Shown: piece by piece, positions 52,054 to 60,525 of the stretch
How positions within the stretch are numbered: the first letter of the stretch is position 1
How the letters are laid out: each line of letters begins with the position of its first letter
DNA from: CAZYME01 sp964648115
GTDB lineage: Bacteria; Pseudomonadota; Gammaproteobacteria; Legionellales; Legionellaceae
Assembly (NCBI GenBank): GCA_964648115.1
Contig: CAZYME010000006.1
Location: 26,958 to 90,957, forward strand
Direction: 5' to 3'
Length of the DNA: 64,000 bases
Translations under genes and position numbers: made by a program
The notes under the pieces: generated by a model
Databases searched by the model: none
Told to the model about the DNA's origin: nothing
The model's input: only the letters and a program-made list of their open reading frames with translations

Positions 52054-52574
52054 CTGGTAGCCTCATAAGTTAATTCAACTCGTCGATTTTGGGCATGCGA
52101 TTCGTCATCATGGCCAAGATTTGCTGGACGTTCTTTACCGTAACTAACAACGCGCATTTGGTTTCTACCAACGCCTGCCATACGCATTAATTCTGCTACA
52201 GAATTGGCGCGGCGCTCACCTAAAGCAACGTTGTACTCCCGGCTGCCGCGTTCGTCAGTATTTCCCGCGATAAGAATGCGTGCGCCTGGGTTTGCTTTGA
52301 TATATTCAGCTTGTGCATTTACAGAAGGAATATATTTAGGTGCTAAGGTACTGCTGTCATAACTGTATCGATAAATTTGGTTGTGTGGAGCTTGCGTCGT
52401 ATACATTTCACCTTCTTGCTGTCCTGCAAAGCGGTTGGATAGACCTAATCCATGAGCCTGAAGACCACCCTCACTCCCTACTCCATCAGCGCCACCGCGC
52501 GTTTTAGAGCAAGAGACTACTAGTAGTACACTGGCGGCAACAAGTCCTATTTTTAGAAAAGATCTGACATTCAT
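52050..52574 (-). CDS. pal: Peptidoglycan-associated lipoprotein Pal
   Basis: Pal is an outer-membrane lipoprotein that binds peptidoglycan and TolB. The 174-residue product has a lipoprotein signal with lipobox VVSC at residue ~22, a short linker, and the OmpA-like domain with IAGNTDERGSREYNVALGERRA, the diaminopimelate-binding signature, and NRRVELTY at the end. It is first in pal-cpoB-queE. The gene upstream is on the other strand, so tolB is not its neighbour here; instead a 293-bp gap with a repeat arm separates them. Confidence 0.96.
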   Translation of the reverse strand: MNVRSFLKIGLVAASVLLVVSCSKTRGGADGVGSEGGLQAHGLGLSNRFAGQQEGEMYTTQAPHNQIYRYSYDSSTLAPKYIPSVNAQAEYIKANPGARILIAGNTDERGSREYNVALGERRANSVAELMRMAGVGRNQMRVVSYGKERPANLGHDDESHAQNRRVELTYEATR

Positions 52575-52724
52575 TCCGTTATCTCCTTTATATATGTATT
52601 AAATCGCAAGCACTTCAATTTATTTTTTCATGCCTAATGGCGGCTCATTGTACAATTGTTTTGAATTTTTGGCTATGGTCATTTTAGGGTTAAAAATGAC
52701 CATAATGCGAGGAACGGGAGTTTA

Positions 52725-52764
52725 GATCAATGTAGCCTGTATGGAGCGAAGCGGAATGCGGGAT
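52725..52764. repeat. Single arm of the GTAGCCCGTATGGAGC family
   Basis: GATCAATGTAGCCTGTATGG and the following AGCGAAGCGGAATGCGGGA match one arm of the 25124-25218 repeat with very few changes. No complementary arm follows. It lies in the 293-bp gap between divergent pal and the 52868 gene. Confidence 0.75.
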
Positions 52765-52808
52765 CTCTATTTAACTTAAGTGCAGCTGCCCGCACTTTGC
52801 CATGATCC

Positions 52809-52837
52809 TTGTTTATGTAGGTGCTCTTTGCTAGCAT
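52809..52837 (+). promoter_or_regulatory. Possible promoter of the 52868 gene
   Basis: TTGTTT (52809-52814) and TAGCAT (52832-52837) are 17 bp apart, about 30 bp before a strong AAGGAGAG ribosome site. The -10 box has two mismatches, so this is a moderate candidate. Confidence 0.4.
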
Positions 52838-52867
52838 CATTAAAACTGTTTAGCAAGGAGAGCTGTA

Positions 52868-54097
52868 ATGGTGGTGAACAAGCGCGAGCTTAAAAAGAGA
52901 GTCCATACACATTCCGCTGAAACACCCCTTCCCCCTCTAGTTCCTTCCTTTTATGTGTGTCCTTATGCTGATTCGGCCCCAGGCCAATCAACAGATTACA
53001 GCTTAACCCGTTATCCATCAGGCAATTATGATGTTAACTTGGCTTTTTTTACACTCAATGACAATATACCCACAGGTAATTTTGGCAACACTATAGATGA
53101 CACGTTTCTTTGTCATTTGAGAGATCGTCCTGGTATTCAGTCGTTTATTACCGCTATGCAGAAAACCGATCGACGAATATTCAACTCTTTTATTGATACG
53201 CCCAATATTGATTGGAGTAGTGCTAATATTGAAAATTTTGTTCGTAATACTGAAGGTGAAATAGGCCCAGACGGGACAATTTTTACCAGTAACCTAATGC
53301 AATACTACCCAGCTGTTGGGCGAATGTGGGATGCAGAGACACCGGCGTCACCGGATGATTTTGCAGCAGTGATGATGGATTGTTTTTTGCACGGTATTAC
53401 GCGTGATCCTGAGAATTATGTATTTATTTATACTACATACGCAGATCGATCAATTGATCAGTTGTTAAATAAGGTATTTGACGCAGCTAACAGTCCCACA
53501 GAAGCAGCATTAATAGAGTTAGGTTTTTTACGTTTTACCGATCTTTTTACCAAGCGTGGCCCTAATTTATCTTGGATAGAAACCATGAGCTACGGTGGCA
53601 CTGCTTCGTCACGTTTTGCGGAAGCAGACAATTATGCGGTTAAATATTTGGCGCAAGGTGATGCAACGCGGCTCAATGAGATGCGCAAATATCTTTCGAT
53701 CGGTGTGGCGCCTGGTTTGACATCACAGAGTGACGCGGTCGCGATTGGGTCGGCTTGTGATCCTTCGAAAGAGGAGGGCTATGGTAGGTTTATGGTGTGG
53801 GCAGGTAACTGTCCGGATGGTGTGAGTCTTTTTGATAGTATGATCTCGGCCAGGGAGCTTGCCCTTACACCACTTTTGCCTAAAGGTGATGCGGCCCTCG
53901 AAGCGGTTAAAGCAAACCTACCTTTCCCCCGTGATGCCCGCTCGGGAAACCGTGCTAGATTTTTTAGTAAGCAACACATGACTGATAAGCAGCCTACAGT
54001 TGCCGACATTAAAAAAATACAGCAAGTTGGTAATGATAAGCCAGAGGAAAGTTGGCTGAGTCGCATGACGTGTGGCTTGATTAGCTCATGCTGCTAA
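52868..54097 (+). CDS. Unrecognised 409-residue protein ending in two cysteines
   Basis: I do not recognise this protein. It is soluble by appearance: no signal peptide, no membrane segment, a mixed-charge N-terminus with a proline-rich patch (PLPPLVP), and a long globular middle (~60-350) with several Trp and aromatic residues. The C-terminal ~60 residues are polar, include an acidic patch KPEESW, and the chain ends CGLISSCC. The ATG follows AAGGAGAG at good spacing, and the gene has its own promoter and terminator, so it is a single-gene unit. Host-type lipidation of the last two cysteines, as on Rab proteins, would fit a translocated Dot/Icm effector, but this is inference. Bacterial codon use is like that of the neighbours. 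Confidence 0.75.
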   Translation: MVVNKRELKKRVHTHSAETPLPPLVPSFYVCPYADSAPGQSTDYSLTRYPSGNYDVNLAFFTLNDNIPTGNFGNTIDDTFLCHLRDRPGIQSFITAMQKTDRRIFNSFIDTPNIDWSSANIENFVRNTEGEIGPDGTIFTSNLMQYYPAVGRMWDAETPASPDDFAAVMMDCFLHGITRDPENYVFIYTTYADRSIDQLLNKVFDAANSPTEAALIELGFLRFTDLFTKRGPNLSWIETMSYGGTASSRFAEADNYAVKYLAQGDATRLNEMRKYLSIGVAPGLTSQSDAVAIGSACDPSKEEGYGRFMVWAGNCPDGVSLFDSMISARELALTPLLPKGDAALEAVKANLPFPRDARSGNRARFFSKQHMTDKQPTVADIKKIQQVGNDKPEESWLSRMTCGLISSCC

Positions 54098-54122
54098 GTA
54101 GGTTGGGTCATTGACCCAACCC
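54098..54122. terminator. Bidirectional hairpin between convergent genes (GGTTGGG family)
   Basis: GGTTGGGTCA (54101-54110) and TGACCCAACC (54112-54121) are perfect 10-bp arms. The hairpin lies 3 bp after the stop of the 52868 gene and 15 bp before the stop of the convergent lipoprotein gene. It lacks a T-run, so it may also act as an mRNA end stabiliser. Confidence 0.55.
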
Positions 54123-54136
54123 ACATGTTTACTAAA

Positions 54137-54754
54137 TTAACTATGCCGGTTATCCCCACTTACTCGATCCACAATAAATTCAGACAAATGGGCAGTAAAT
54201 GCTTGTGTTGCTCGGTTAGCTGCTATAACCCCACCGTACGGTGTATCCATAGGACAACTAACGCGCTCGTTGATAATTTGAGAGGACACAACACGGTTAT
54301 CTTCAATATGTGTTAATACTACTTTTACAACCAACTCCATTGTACTTGGTTTAGTGAGGAAATTTTGCTGTAAGGCGATGAGTTGTGTATCTAAGCGATA
54401 GTCTGCTTTTTCTACATAAGGGCCAGACGCTACTGCATAAAAATAACCTGTTTTCTGTATGCTTTGCATAATCAAAGAATACAGCATGTTAGCAGGAGGG
54501 CTAATCCACGTATTATGAACGAAAGCGGTTATTTCGTAAGGTTTTTGAATATACAGCATCTGCTCTGTTTGATAGCCCGCCATTGCTTCTGGTTGGGATA
54601 TTAAAATTGATTGGGCTGTTTTTTGATGCGAGAATTTTTTAGTATTAAAAGCCTCTAATTTATATTGGTTACTGGTAGGGAGTTTAATAGGCGAGCAAGC
54701 AGTTAATACAACTTGCGCACACAATATGATGACGATACTGACCTTATTCAACAT
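54137..54754 (-). CDS. ABC-type transport auxiliary lipoprotein (PqiC-like)
   Basis: A 205-residue lipoprotein with lipobox LTAC at residue ~19 (PqiC/DUF330-like family). Such proteins accompany MCE-type lipid transporters and are thought to sit at the outer membrane end of the lipid path. The body has the family pattern with YKLEAF near the start and a strand-helix core around residues 60-190. It is the last gene of mlaE-mlaF-mlaD-lipoprotein and shares one base with mlaD. The separate periplasmic carrier MlaC is not seen. Confidence 0.82.
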   Translation of the reverse strand: MLNKVSIVIILCAQVVLTACSPIKLPTSNQYKLEAFNTKKFSHQKTAQSILISQPEAMAGYQTEQMLYIQKPYEITAFVHNTWISPPANMLYSLIMQSIQKTGYFYAVASGPYVEKADYRLDTQLIALQQNFLTKPSTMELVVKVVLTHIEDNRVVSSQIINERVSCPMDTPYGGVIAANRATQAFTAHLSEFIVDRVSGDNRHS

Positions 54755-55614
54755 TATTCTCCAGGTCCAGATTTAGGGGGGGCACTGCCGCGAATTACCA
54801 CCGCCGGGTTTTGGCGCATTTGAGCACTCACTTTTTCAAGGTTGGCTGCAATGGAATCGAGGCGCTGTATCAACAATACTACTGGCGGTATGGTTTGCTG
54901 CGATAATTTGTCGATGGTATTTTTACCTGCCTGCATTGTGGAAGATACGCTCTGACCAGCAGACGACATGCTATCTGCCATAGTATTAAACTTATTGACG
55001 CCAATTTTAAGACTCTTTAAAAGTAGAGGTATATCTTTCAAACTTTGATCAAGACTCTGCTTGTTTTCAGCAACAACATCAGTCACTTTTTGTAAATTTG
55101 CTAGTGCCTTTTTTAAAGATTGAGCGTTATCTTTGTCAAAAACACGTTTGATTCCGACACTGACATCATTAAGGTTCTTTTCTAACTGACTAAAAAATGA
55201 TGGTGTATATGGAATGACGGGATATGGCTCACCGGGTGTTTTTTGCAACGGGAAAAGTGATGGTGATGTTGCGGATAACCCTAAATAAGTGGTGCCGGTA
55301 ATTCCTTGGCTAATTAGCGTCGCTCGTGTGCTGGTGGTTATTGGTGTACCTTCTTCAATCTTTAGTTGGATTTTAACCTGTTGAGGATCAAATTGATTGA
55401 GCTCAATTTTGTTAACGACCCCAACTCTCACGCCATTATATTTCACGATAGAATCGTCACTCAAACCTGAGACTGCTTCTCGTACATATACTGTGTAGAT
55501 ATCGTATTTTTTTCTATCAAAACCAACAGATAGCCAGAGACCAGCTGACAGGAGGCCTGCTACGAGAATCAGTACAACTAGCCCGACAAGTGTATAATTA
55601 GTTTTCGATTCCAA
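54754..55614 (-). CDS. mlaD: MCE-domain lipid-transport protein (MlaD-like)
   Basis: A 286-residue inner-membrane-anchored substrate-binding protein. One N-terminal membrane segment (~8-30) is followed by a single MCE domain (~38-118; YTVYVREAVSGLSDDSIVKYNGVRVG) and a long, mostly helical tail (~130-286), predicted to be periplasmic. The tail is longer than in E. coli MlaD (183 aa), as in MCE proteins that pair with PqiC-type lipoproteins. It forms a hexameric ring with MlaE and MlaF in the family. Confidence 0.88.
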   Translation of the reverse strand: MESKTNYTLVGLVVLILVAGLLSAGLWLSVGFDRKKYDIYTVYVREAVSGLSDDSIVKYNGVRVGVVNKIELNQFDPQQVKIQLKIEEGTPITTSTRATLISQGITGTTYLGLSATSPSLFPLQKTPGEPYPVIPYTPSFFSQLEKNLNDVSVGIKRVFDKDNAQSLKKALANLQKVTDVVAENKQSLDQSLKDIPLLLKSLKIGVNKFNTMADSMSSAGQSVSSTMQAGKNTIDKLSQQTIPPVVLLIQRLDSIAANLEKVSAQMRQNPAVVIRGSAPPKSGPGE

Positions 55615-55643
55615 GCAACATGCTCCTTTATAATTACACTAGT

Positions 55644-56381
55644 TTAAGACTCACTGAAGTAATCGGCAATCAATGGATGCGAGTTTTTCATTAATTCATT
55701 GATGGGTTGTGCACTTAAAATCTTTCCCTCGCCTACAAACGCAACTCGATCGGTGCAACGTTTTAGCGATTCAATATCATGGCTGACAATTACTATGGTT
55801 AAATCTAAAGCATCCCGTAAAAAAACCACGAGATCATCAAATCTCCTCGCACTTAATGGGTCAAGCCCCGAAGTCGGTTCGTCAAGAAATAATAACTCAG
55901 GATCCATGGCGATTGCACGTGCAGCTGCCGCGCGTCTTTGCATACCTCCGCTTAATTGAGAAGGAAGTTTTCCAGCAGATTCTTTGGGAAGGCCCACCAT
56001 GCTTAATTTAAGCATGGCTAATTCTTGCATAAAGCCTTCATCAAGCGAGGCGAGTTCTTGCATTGGAAACATGATATTTTCCAATACACTCATTCCTGAA
56101 AAAAGGGCACTATGTTGAAACAGCATACCCCAGCGTTTACGCAAAGCGTCAGCGGCTGGCTCATCAAGTTTTTCTATATCTTCACCAAAAACGCGTATGC
56201 AACCAGCTGTTGGTTTTTGCAGCATTAATACGCTACGTAAAATAGTCGTTTTGCCGCTGCCGCTACCTCCTATGATGGCAAGAATTTCGCCTTTTTCAAC
56301 AGTCAGATTAACGTCAGAATGGACCCATTGGCCACCTAAATAGTTTTTCAAACCTTTAATTTCAATAATAGGCTCTGTCAT
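55644..56381 (-). CDS. mlaF: Lipid-transport ABC ATPase (MlaF-like)
   Basis: A 245-residue ATP-binding subunit with Walker A GGSGSGKTT, the signature QLSGGMQRRAAAARA, Walker B LLFLDEPTSGLD and a His switch IVSHD. The signature LSGGM is typical of the Mla/Ttg2A class. It powers phospholipid movement between inner and outer membranes. It overlaps the permease gene by 4 bp; a 29-bp gap separates it from the MCE gene. Confidence 0.93.
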   Translation of the reverse strand: MTEPIIEIKGLKNYLGGQWVHSDVNLTVEKGEILAIIGGSGSGKTTILRSVLMLQKPTAGCIRVFGEDIEKLDEPAADALRKRWGMLFQHSALFSGMSVLENIMFPMQELASLDEGFMQELAMLKLSMVGLPKESAGKLPSQLSGGMQRRAAAARAIAMDPELLFLDEPTSGLDPLSARRFDDLVVFLRDALDLTIVIVSHDIESLKRCTDRVAFVGEGKILSAQPINELMKNSHPLIADYFSES

Positions 56382-57508
56382 AGGTCTAACCAGCTATAAA
56401 CCACAGAAAAACATGCATCGGCAATAATAATTAAAAATAAAGCCTGCACTACGCTTTTAGTAGTTTGGCTGCCTACGCTGTCAGCGTTGGGTTGCACACG
56501 AAAACCTTGAAAACAACCAACAAGAGAAATGAGCAAGGCAAAAGCAGGCGCTTTGTATAAACCTAGCATCATTTGTTTAAAGCCTACTGTATCTCTTAAT
56601 CGTGTTGCAAAATCAAGATAGCCAACGTGCAGCATGAATTTAGACATTAGCATTGCACCCATAGTACTAAATGCATCAGCCCAGAAAATCAATAATGGGA
56701 AAACAAGGAGTAAACCAAGTACTTTAGGCACGACTATCAGTTCGATTGGGGAAAGGCCCATGGTATTCAAAGCATCAATTTCTTCATTAATTTTCATGCT
56801 ACCAATTTGGGCGGTAAAGGCGGAGCTCGTTCGCCCAGCAACAATAATAGCTGTAATGAGGGGCGCAAACTCACGAAAAATAGCCATCCCTGATAAATAA
56901 GCAATAAAAATACTGGCGCCATACGTTTCAAGTTGTAGCCCCATTTGATAGGCAAGGACTACCCCGATGAGAAACGAAAGTAAGGCTACAATGGGTAGAG
57001 CTCTGATACCTGAAGATTCAATATTGGATACAATGCTGGGAAACTGGAAGCGACGCCAGTCTGCAAATGCTGAAAAGAGTTTGTCACTTAAACTGCCTAT
57101 CAAGATGATTAACCCATCTATTTGGTGCAGTTTGTTAATGGCTTCTTCGCCTACCTGATATAAAACGTTATGTTTTTGAGGCGCCGCAGCTTTGTAGGTA
57201 AGCGTGTCGTATTTGCTTTCAACCAACGCCAGTAAATCACGTTGTTGTTGATTAAAGTCTACTAAGTCCACTTGGTTTTCTTGTTGTTTTAATCCCTGGA
57301 TAAATTCTGTTAACACCAGCGCTCCAGCACTGTCGAATTTAGTGAGCGATGCTCCACTGATAACCCATTTTTCGCCGGTTGGTAGAGCAATGTGTTTAAA
57401 TTGTTGTGTGAGTGCGTTTACATCAAGAATGGACCAACTGCCTTCGCATAGACAGCGCTTATTATCTTTGTCAAAAACAAAGGAATGTGTTGACTGTGTT
57501 TTAGTCAT
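56378..57508 (-). CDS. mlaE: Lipid-transport permease MlaE with fused STAS domain
   Basis: A 376-residue protein. Residues ~10-100 form a STAS domain (WVISGASLTKFDSAGALVLTEFIQGL, the MlaB-like fold), and residues ~120-370 form the MlaE permease with five hydrophobic segments and the signature GRTSSAFTAQIGSMKINEEIDALNTMG. In E. coli the STAS part is a separate protein, MlaB, that binds the ATPase; here both are in one chain, which explains the lack of a separate mlaB. It is the first gene of the unit. Confidence 0.92.
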   Translation of the reverse strand: MTKTQSTHSFVFDKDNKRCLCEGSWSILDVNALTQQFKHIALPTGEKWVISGASLTKFDSAGALVLTEFIQGLKQQENQVDLVDFNQQQRDLLALVESKYDTLTYKAAAPQKHNVLYQVGEEAINKLHQIDGLIILIGSLSDKLFSAFADWRRFQFPSIVSNIESSGIRALPIVALLSFLIGVVLAYQMGLQLETYGASIFIAYLSGMAIFREFAPLITAIIVAGRTSSAFTAQIGSMKINEEIDALNTMGLSPIELIVVPKVLGLLLVFPLLIFWADAFSTMGAMLMSKFMLHVGYLDFATRLRDTVGFKQMMLGLYKAPAFALLISLVGCFQGFRVQPNADSVGSQTTKSVVQALFLIIIADACFSVVYSWLDL

Positions 57509-57590
57509 GATTGCTATCGTCTCACATAATAGCCTAGGATAATACGATATTCTGTGTTGAGAGCCTAGGGGCTACTCGAAAATAGGAATG

Positions 57591-57665
57591 GATCAATGTA
57601 GCCCGTATGGAGCGAAGCGAAATGCGGGAAGGGACACCAGTTTAATCTCGCATTTCGCTTCATAC
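57591..57665. repeat. Decayed palindrome of the GTAGCCCGTATGGAGC family
   Basis: The left arm GATCAATGTAGCCCGTATGG plus AGCGAAGCGAAATGCGGGA (57591-57629) is well kept; the right arm TCTCGCATTTCGCTTCATA (57646-57664) is shortened. The open frame upstream of the next gene runs through this element, so start codons inside it are probably not real. Confidence 0.75.
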
Positions 57666-57710
57666 GATCGACGAAGGTGTTTTTTACTCGGCATTTATGG
57701 TGATCAAATT

Positions 57711-58769
57711 GTGACTGTCAACCAACTACGAACTTATTTTTGGCAAATAGATCCTGGATATTTCAATTTAAAACAGGCAACCAAAACTATTTTGGCAGTT
57801 TTGCTAACCTTGTGGTGGATGCGCGATGAAGAGCTATTAACACAAGTTATTGCTGGTATTGCGAGTGGTACTTCCTTACAAGGCGTGGTTGCTAAATCAC
57901 TCGCTATGCGCCTGGCGCACATTGTTATTTTTGATGCCATTTATTTTACCGCATTGGCGCTGGGCTTTGCAGCGCGCGATTTTCCTCATTGGACAGCTAT
58001 CTTATTAATAGTATGGGGATTTCTCGCCAACTACATTCGCCGATTTGGTTTGGAAAACAGCAAAGCACCTATGATGGCTTGGGTGCTGTGTTTCTTAGCC
58101 ACAGTGGTGCCTTACACAGGGAGTGCAGAGGTACATGAACTTATTTATGGGGTGGTGGTTGGGTTCCTCGTATCTGCACTCGTGATTATATGTATTTTTC
58201 CTGAAAATTATCCTCGGTTATTTATTAACAACTCGAATCGATTTTTTAAAAATTTGGCCCAAGGATTGGAAGAGATGAGGCGTCACGTGATAACGCCCAA
58301 AGCAGGCACTGTTTTTGCGAGTCTACCTTTTGTAGCTAGAAAAGCCACTTTAGAGAAGCTTTTAAGCAGCAACCAGGCTATACAACAAAGCTCAGTGTTT
58401 GCTAACCAACAAAAAAGGGTGGGTCATATTTTGATACAACAATATGCCTTGTTGAACGCGTATGCGTTAATGGTAGAGGTTTATCACTCATTATGGACAC
58501 ACAAGCGCCAATTACCCCATGAAGCAATATTAGCACTGGACTACATGAGCGATGAATTCACGCGCTTATTCTCTACAATGAGAGTGCGTGCGGATTACCT
58601 TGTTGATACAGAATGCCCCAATATTATTTTACCAAACTTAGCAGAGAAACTTGGCAGAGTGCCGCCGAGCGAACCTGCAATCGTTATGGCATTGTTAAAT
58701 TTTAAGCTTAGCTTTGATTTACTAAACCAGCATGAAGCTAAATTGTTGCGAGGTGTCGATGAAGCTTAG
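57711..58769 (+). CDS. FUSC-like integral membrane protein, first of pair
   Basis: A ~352-residue protein related to the FUSC/YccS/AaeB group of putative aromatic-acid or lipid-related exporters. Six or so membrane segments lie in the first ~160 residues, followed by a cytoplasmic helical domain (~165-350). The start is set at GTG 57711 (VTVNQLRTYFWQ), because the frame upstream, to ATG 57588, crosses a palindromic repeat; support for the exact start is weak, and no good ribosome site is visible. It overlaps the second FUSC-like gene by 11 bp. Full-length YccS has two such membrane halves in one chain, so this pair may be a split version. Confidence 0.7.
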   Translation: MTVNQLRTYFWQIDPGYFNLKQATKTILAVLLTLWWMRDEELLTQVIAGIASGTSLQGVVAKSLAMRLAHIVIFDAIYFTALALGFAARDFPHWTAILLIVWGFLANYIRRFGLENSKAPMMAWVLCFLATVVPYTGSAEVHELIYGVVVGFLVSALVIICIFPENYPRLFINNSNRFFKNLAQGLEEMRRHVITPKAGTVFASLPFVARKATLEKLLSSNQAIQQSSVFANQQKRVGHILIQQYALLNAYALMVEVYHSLWTHKRQLPHEAILALDYMSDEFTRLFSTMRVRADYLVDTECPNIILPNLAEKLGRVPPSEPAIVMALLNFKLSFDLLNQHEAKLLRGVDEA

Positions 58770-59769
58770 ACGCACAACAAAAATGGCCTATCAAGCGGCT
58801 TTGGCTATTGCCTTAGCTGAATGGGTAAGTATGCATTTTTACTTGGAGCGAGGTTATTGGATCGTGTTAACCGCCATGGTGTTGACAACACAAACGTGGG
58901 GAGAAAGTGTTAAACGTGCTCTGGAACGGGTTGGAATGACGGTTTTAGGAGGTGCTGTAGGAACTGCCTTGTATTTCGCCATTCCTAATCATGAATCCAA
59001 GACGCTGGTCATTCTGATGTTGATTTCTGTATTTTTCACCATATACATGGCGCGAATACAGTATCTGATCTCTATGTTTTTTACGACCTGCTTTGTCGTG
59101 TTTTTATTTGCTTTGGTCGGCGATTGGGATTTGATGCTGTTGCGGGCGCGCATTATTGATACAGCTTTGGGTGCTGTAATCGCATTGGCAGTAAGTGGGG
59201 TATTTTTTTCACTAAAGACGAATATAGCCGAAGTGTTTATTGGTTATCTGCAAAAAATAAATGCGTTGATGACAAACTCATTTAACGTGAAGGGGCAACC
59301 CAAGACATTAATTTCTGGACATGCGCTTTTAGCAGATTTTCAAACCATAAAAAAAAATGCATTATCCATAAGATATGAGTTATTGTTCCATCGTTTAAAT
59401 CCACGTGATTTTAATGCTTTACTTAATCAAGTTGAAGTTTGTACACAATTTGTAGTGAGTTTGATAGAGGCTTATCACTGGTTGATACCGCATCTGACAG
59501 AAGACGAAATTAGGATAATCGCTGTTGCTGTAAAAACGACCAGGCGTAATATTAATATTATTATCAATAGGTTGCAGAAAAATAAAAAAGCAAAAATGTT
59601 ATCCTCAACTAATTTAAAAAAACTGTTACAAGAAGAAATAGCGGGGGATCCAAGTCGTTTTGCTACCCTGGAAAGCGATGCGCTTGGCTTTTTTAATTTG
59701 ATTTACTTTTTTAGACGCTTGAACATGCATTTAACTGAGGTTTATTGCATTGTTGATAAAGCTTATTAA
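58759..59769 (+). CDS. FUSC-family integral membrane protein, second of pair
   Basis: A ~336-residue protein with about six membrane segments in the first ~165 residues and a helical cytoplasmic domain after. ERGYWIVLTAMVLTTQ and ERVGMTVLGGAVGTAL are typical of the FUSC_2 domain (fusaric acid resistance-like). The start at 58759 has GAGGTG 5 bases before it and overlaps the preceding gene. The pair is followed, 15 bp on, by an LPS glycosyltransferase gene. Substrate unknown. Confidence 0.8.
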   Translation: MKLRRTTKMAYQAALAIALAEWVSMHFYLERGYWIVLTAMVLTTQTWGESVKRALERVGMTVLGGAVGTALYFAIPNHESKTLVILMLISVFFTIYMARIQYLISMFFTTCFVVFLFALVGDWDLMLLRARIIDTALGAVIALAVSGVFFSLKTNIAEVFIGYLQKINALMTNSFNVKGQPKTLISGHALLADFQTIKKNALSIRYELLFHRLNPRDFNALLNQVEVCTQFVVSLIEAYHWLIPHLTEDEIRIIAVAVKTTRRNINIIINRLQKNKKAKMLSSTNLKKLLQEEIAGDPSRFATLESDALGFFNLIYFFRRLNMHLTEVYCIVDKAY

Positions 59770-59784
59770 AATAAGGAATTTGTA

Positions 59785-60525
59785 ATGCCTTTGAGTGTTG
59801 TAATCATTACCTTAAATGCAGCGGAGCACATCCGAGCTTGCCTTGATTCTGTCAAATGGGCAGAGGAAATTGTGGTGCTGGATTCGGGGAGCACAGACGA
59901 AACCATTAAAATTTGTCGAGAATATACTCCCCACGTACATCAAACAGATTGGCCTGGATTTGGTAAACAGAAAAACCGCGCTATTGACCATGCCACTCAA
60001 AATTGGGTTTTGGTCCTGGATGCAGATGAATATCTCACCCCAGAGTTGCAAGCAGAAATTCGTTTTGTGATTGAGCAGCAAACTACAGCCGTTGCTTACA
60101 AAATTAAGCGTTTATCCACGTTTATGGGCAAGCTTATTCACCATGGTGATTGGGGAAAAGATTGGATTACTCGTCTTTTTCAAAAAGGTACGGCGCGTTT
60201 TACTGAAGCTTTAGTCCATGAGAGTCTGGTCGTTAACGGAGAAGTAGGGAGCTTACGTGGAATTTTGCAGCATGACACCGTAACGAGCTTAGAATCTGCT
60301 TTGCGAAAATTGAACGAGTACTCCACCTTGGGTGCCGAACAAATGAAGGCTCGGGGCAAACATGCTAGCGTTACTCAGGCCTATGTGCATGGCCTCTGGT
60401 CTTTTTGCCGCTCTTATTTTATTAATTTAGGCCTTCTGGATGGACGAGAGGGTTACTTAATAGCTCTTTTAATCGCACAAGCTAGCTTTTATAAATATGT
60501 GAAATGCGCTTATTTGAACCATTAA
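59785..60525 (+). CDS. Family 2 glycosyltransferase, WaaE/KdtX-like
   Basis: A 246-residue GT-A enzyme of the WaaE type, which adds a glucose to the LPS inner core. It has SVVIITLNAAEHIRACLDSV at the start, the nucleotide-sugar-binding DSGSTDET and VLDADEYL (the DxD motif), and KIKRLSTFMGKLIHHGDWGKD, which is usual for WaaE. No membrane segment is seen besides a weakly hydrophobic C-terminus. AAGGAA precedes the ATG. The acceptor sugar cannot be given from sequence. Confidence 0.88.
   Translation: MPLSVVIITLNAAEHIRACLDSVKWAEEIVVLDSGSTDETIKICREYTPHVHQTDWPGFGKQKNRAIDHATQNWVLVLDADEYLTPELQAEIRFVIEQQTTAVAYKIKRLSTFMGKLIHHGDWGKDWITRLFQKGTARFTEALVHESLVVNGEVGSLRGILQHDTVTSLESALRKLNEYSTLGAEQMKARGKHASVTQAYVHGLWSFCRSYFINLGLLDGREGYLIALLIAQASFYKYVKCAYLNH

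Noticed and set aside
57588..57710. N-terminal extension of the first FUSC-like gene from ATG 57588
   Set aside because: The extra 41 codons run through a palindromic repeat and give a Cys/Arg-rich sequence unlike the family; GTG 57711 is a more likely start.
58732..58769. Frameshift joining the two FUSC-like genes
   Set aside because: The second gene has its own ribosome site and a normal N-terminus, and each product has its own membrane half, so two genes are more likely; kept only as a question in the findings.
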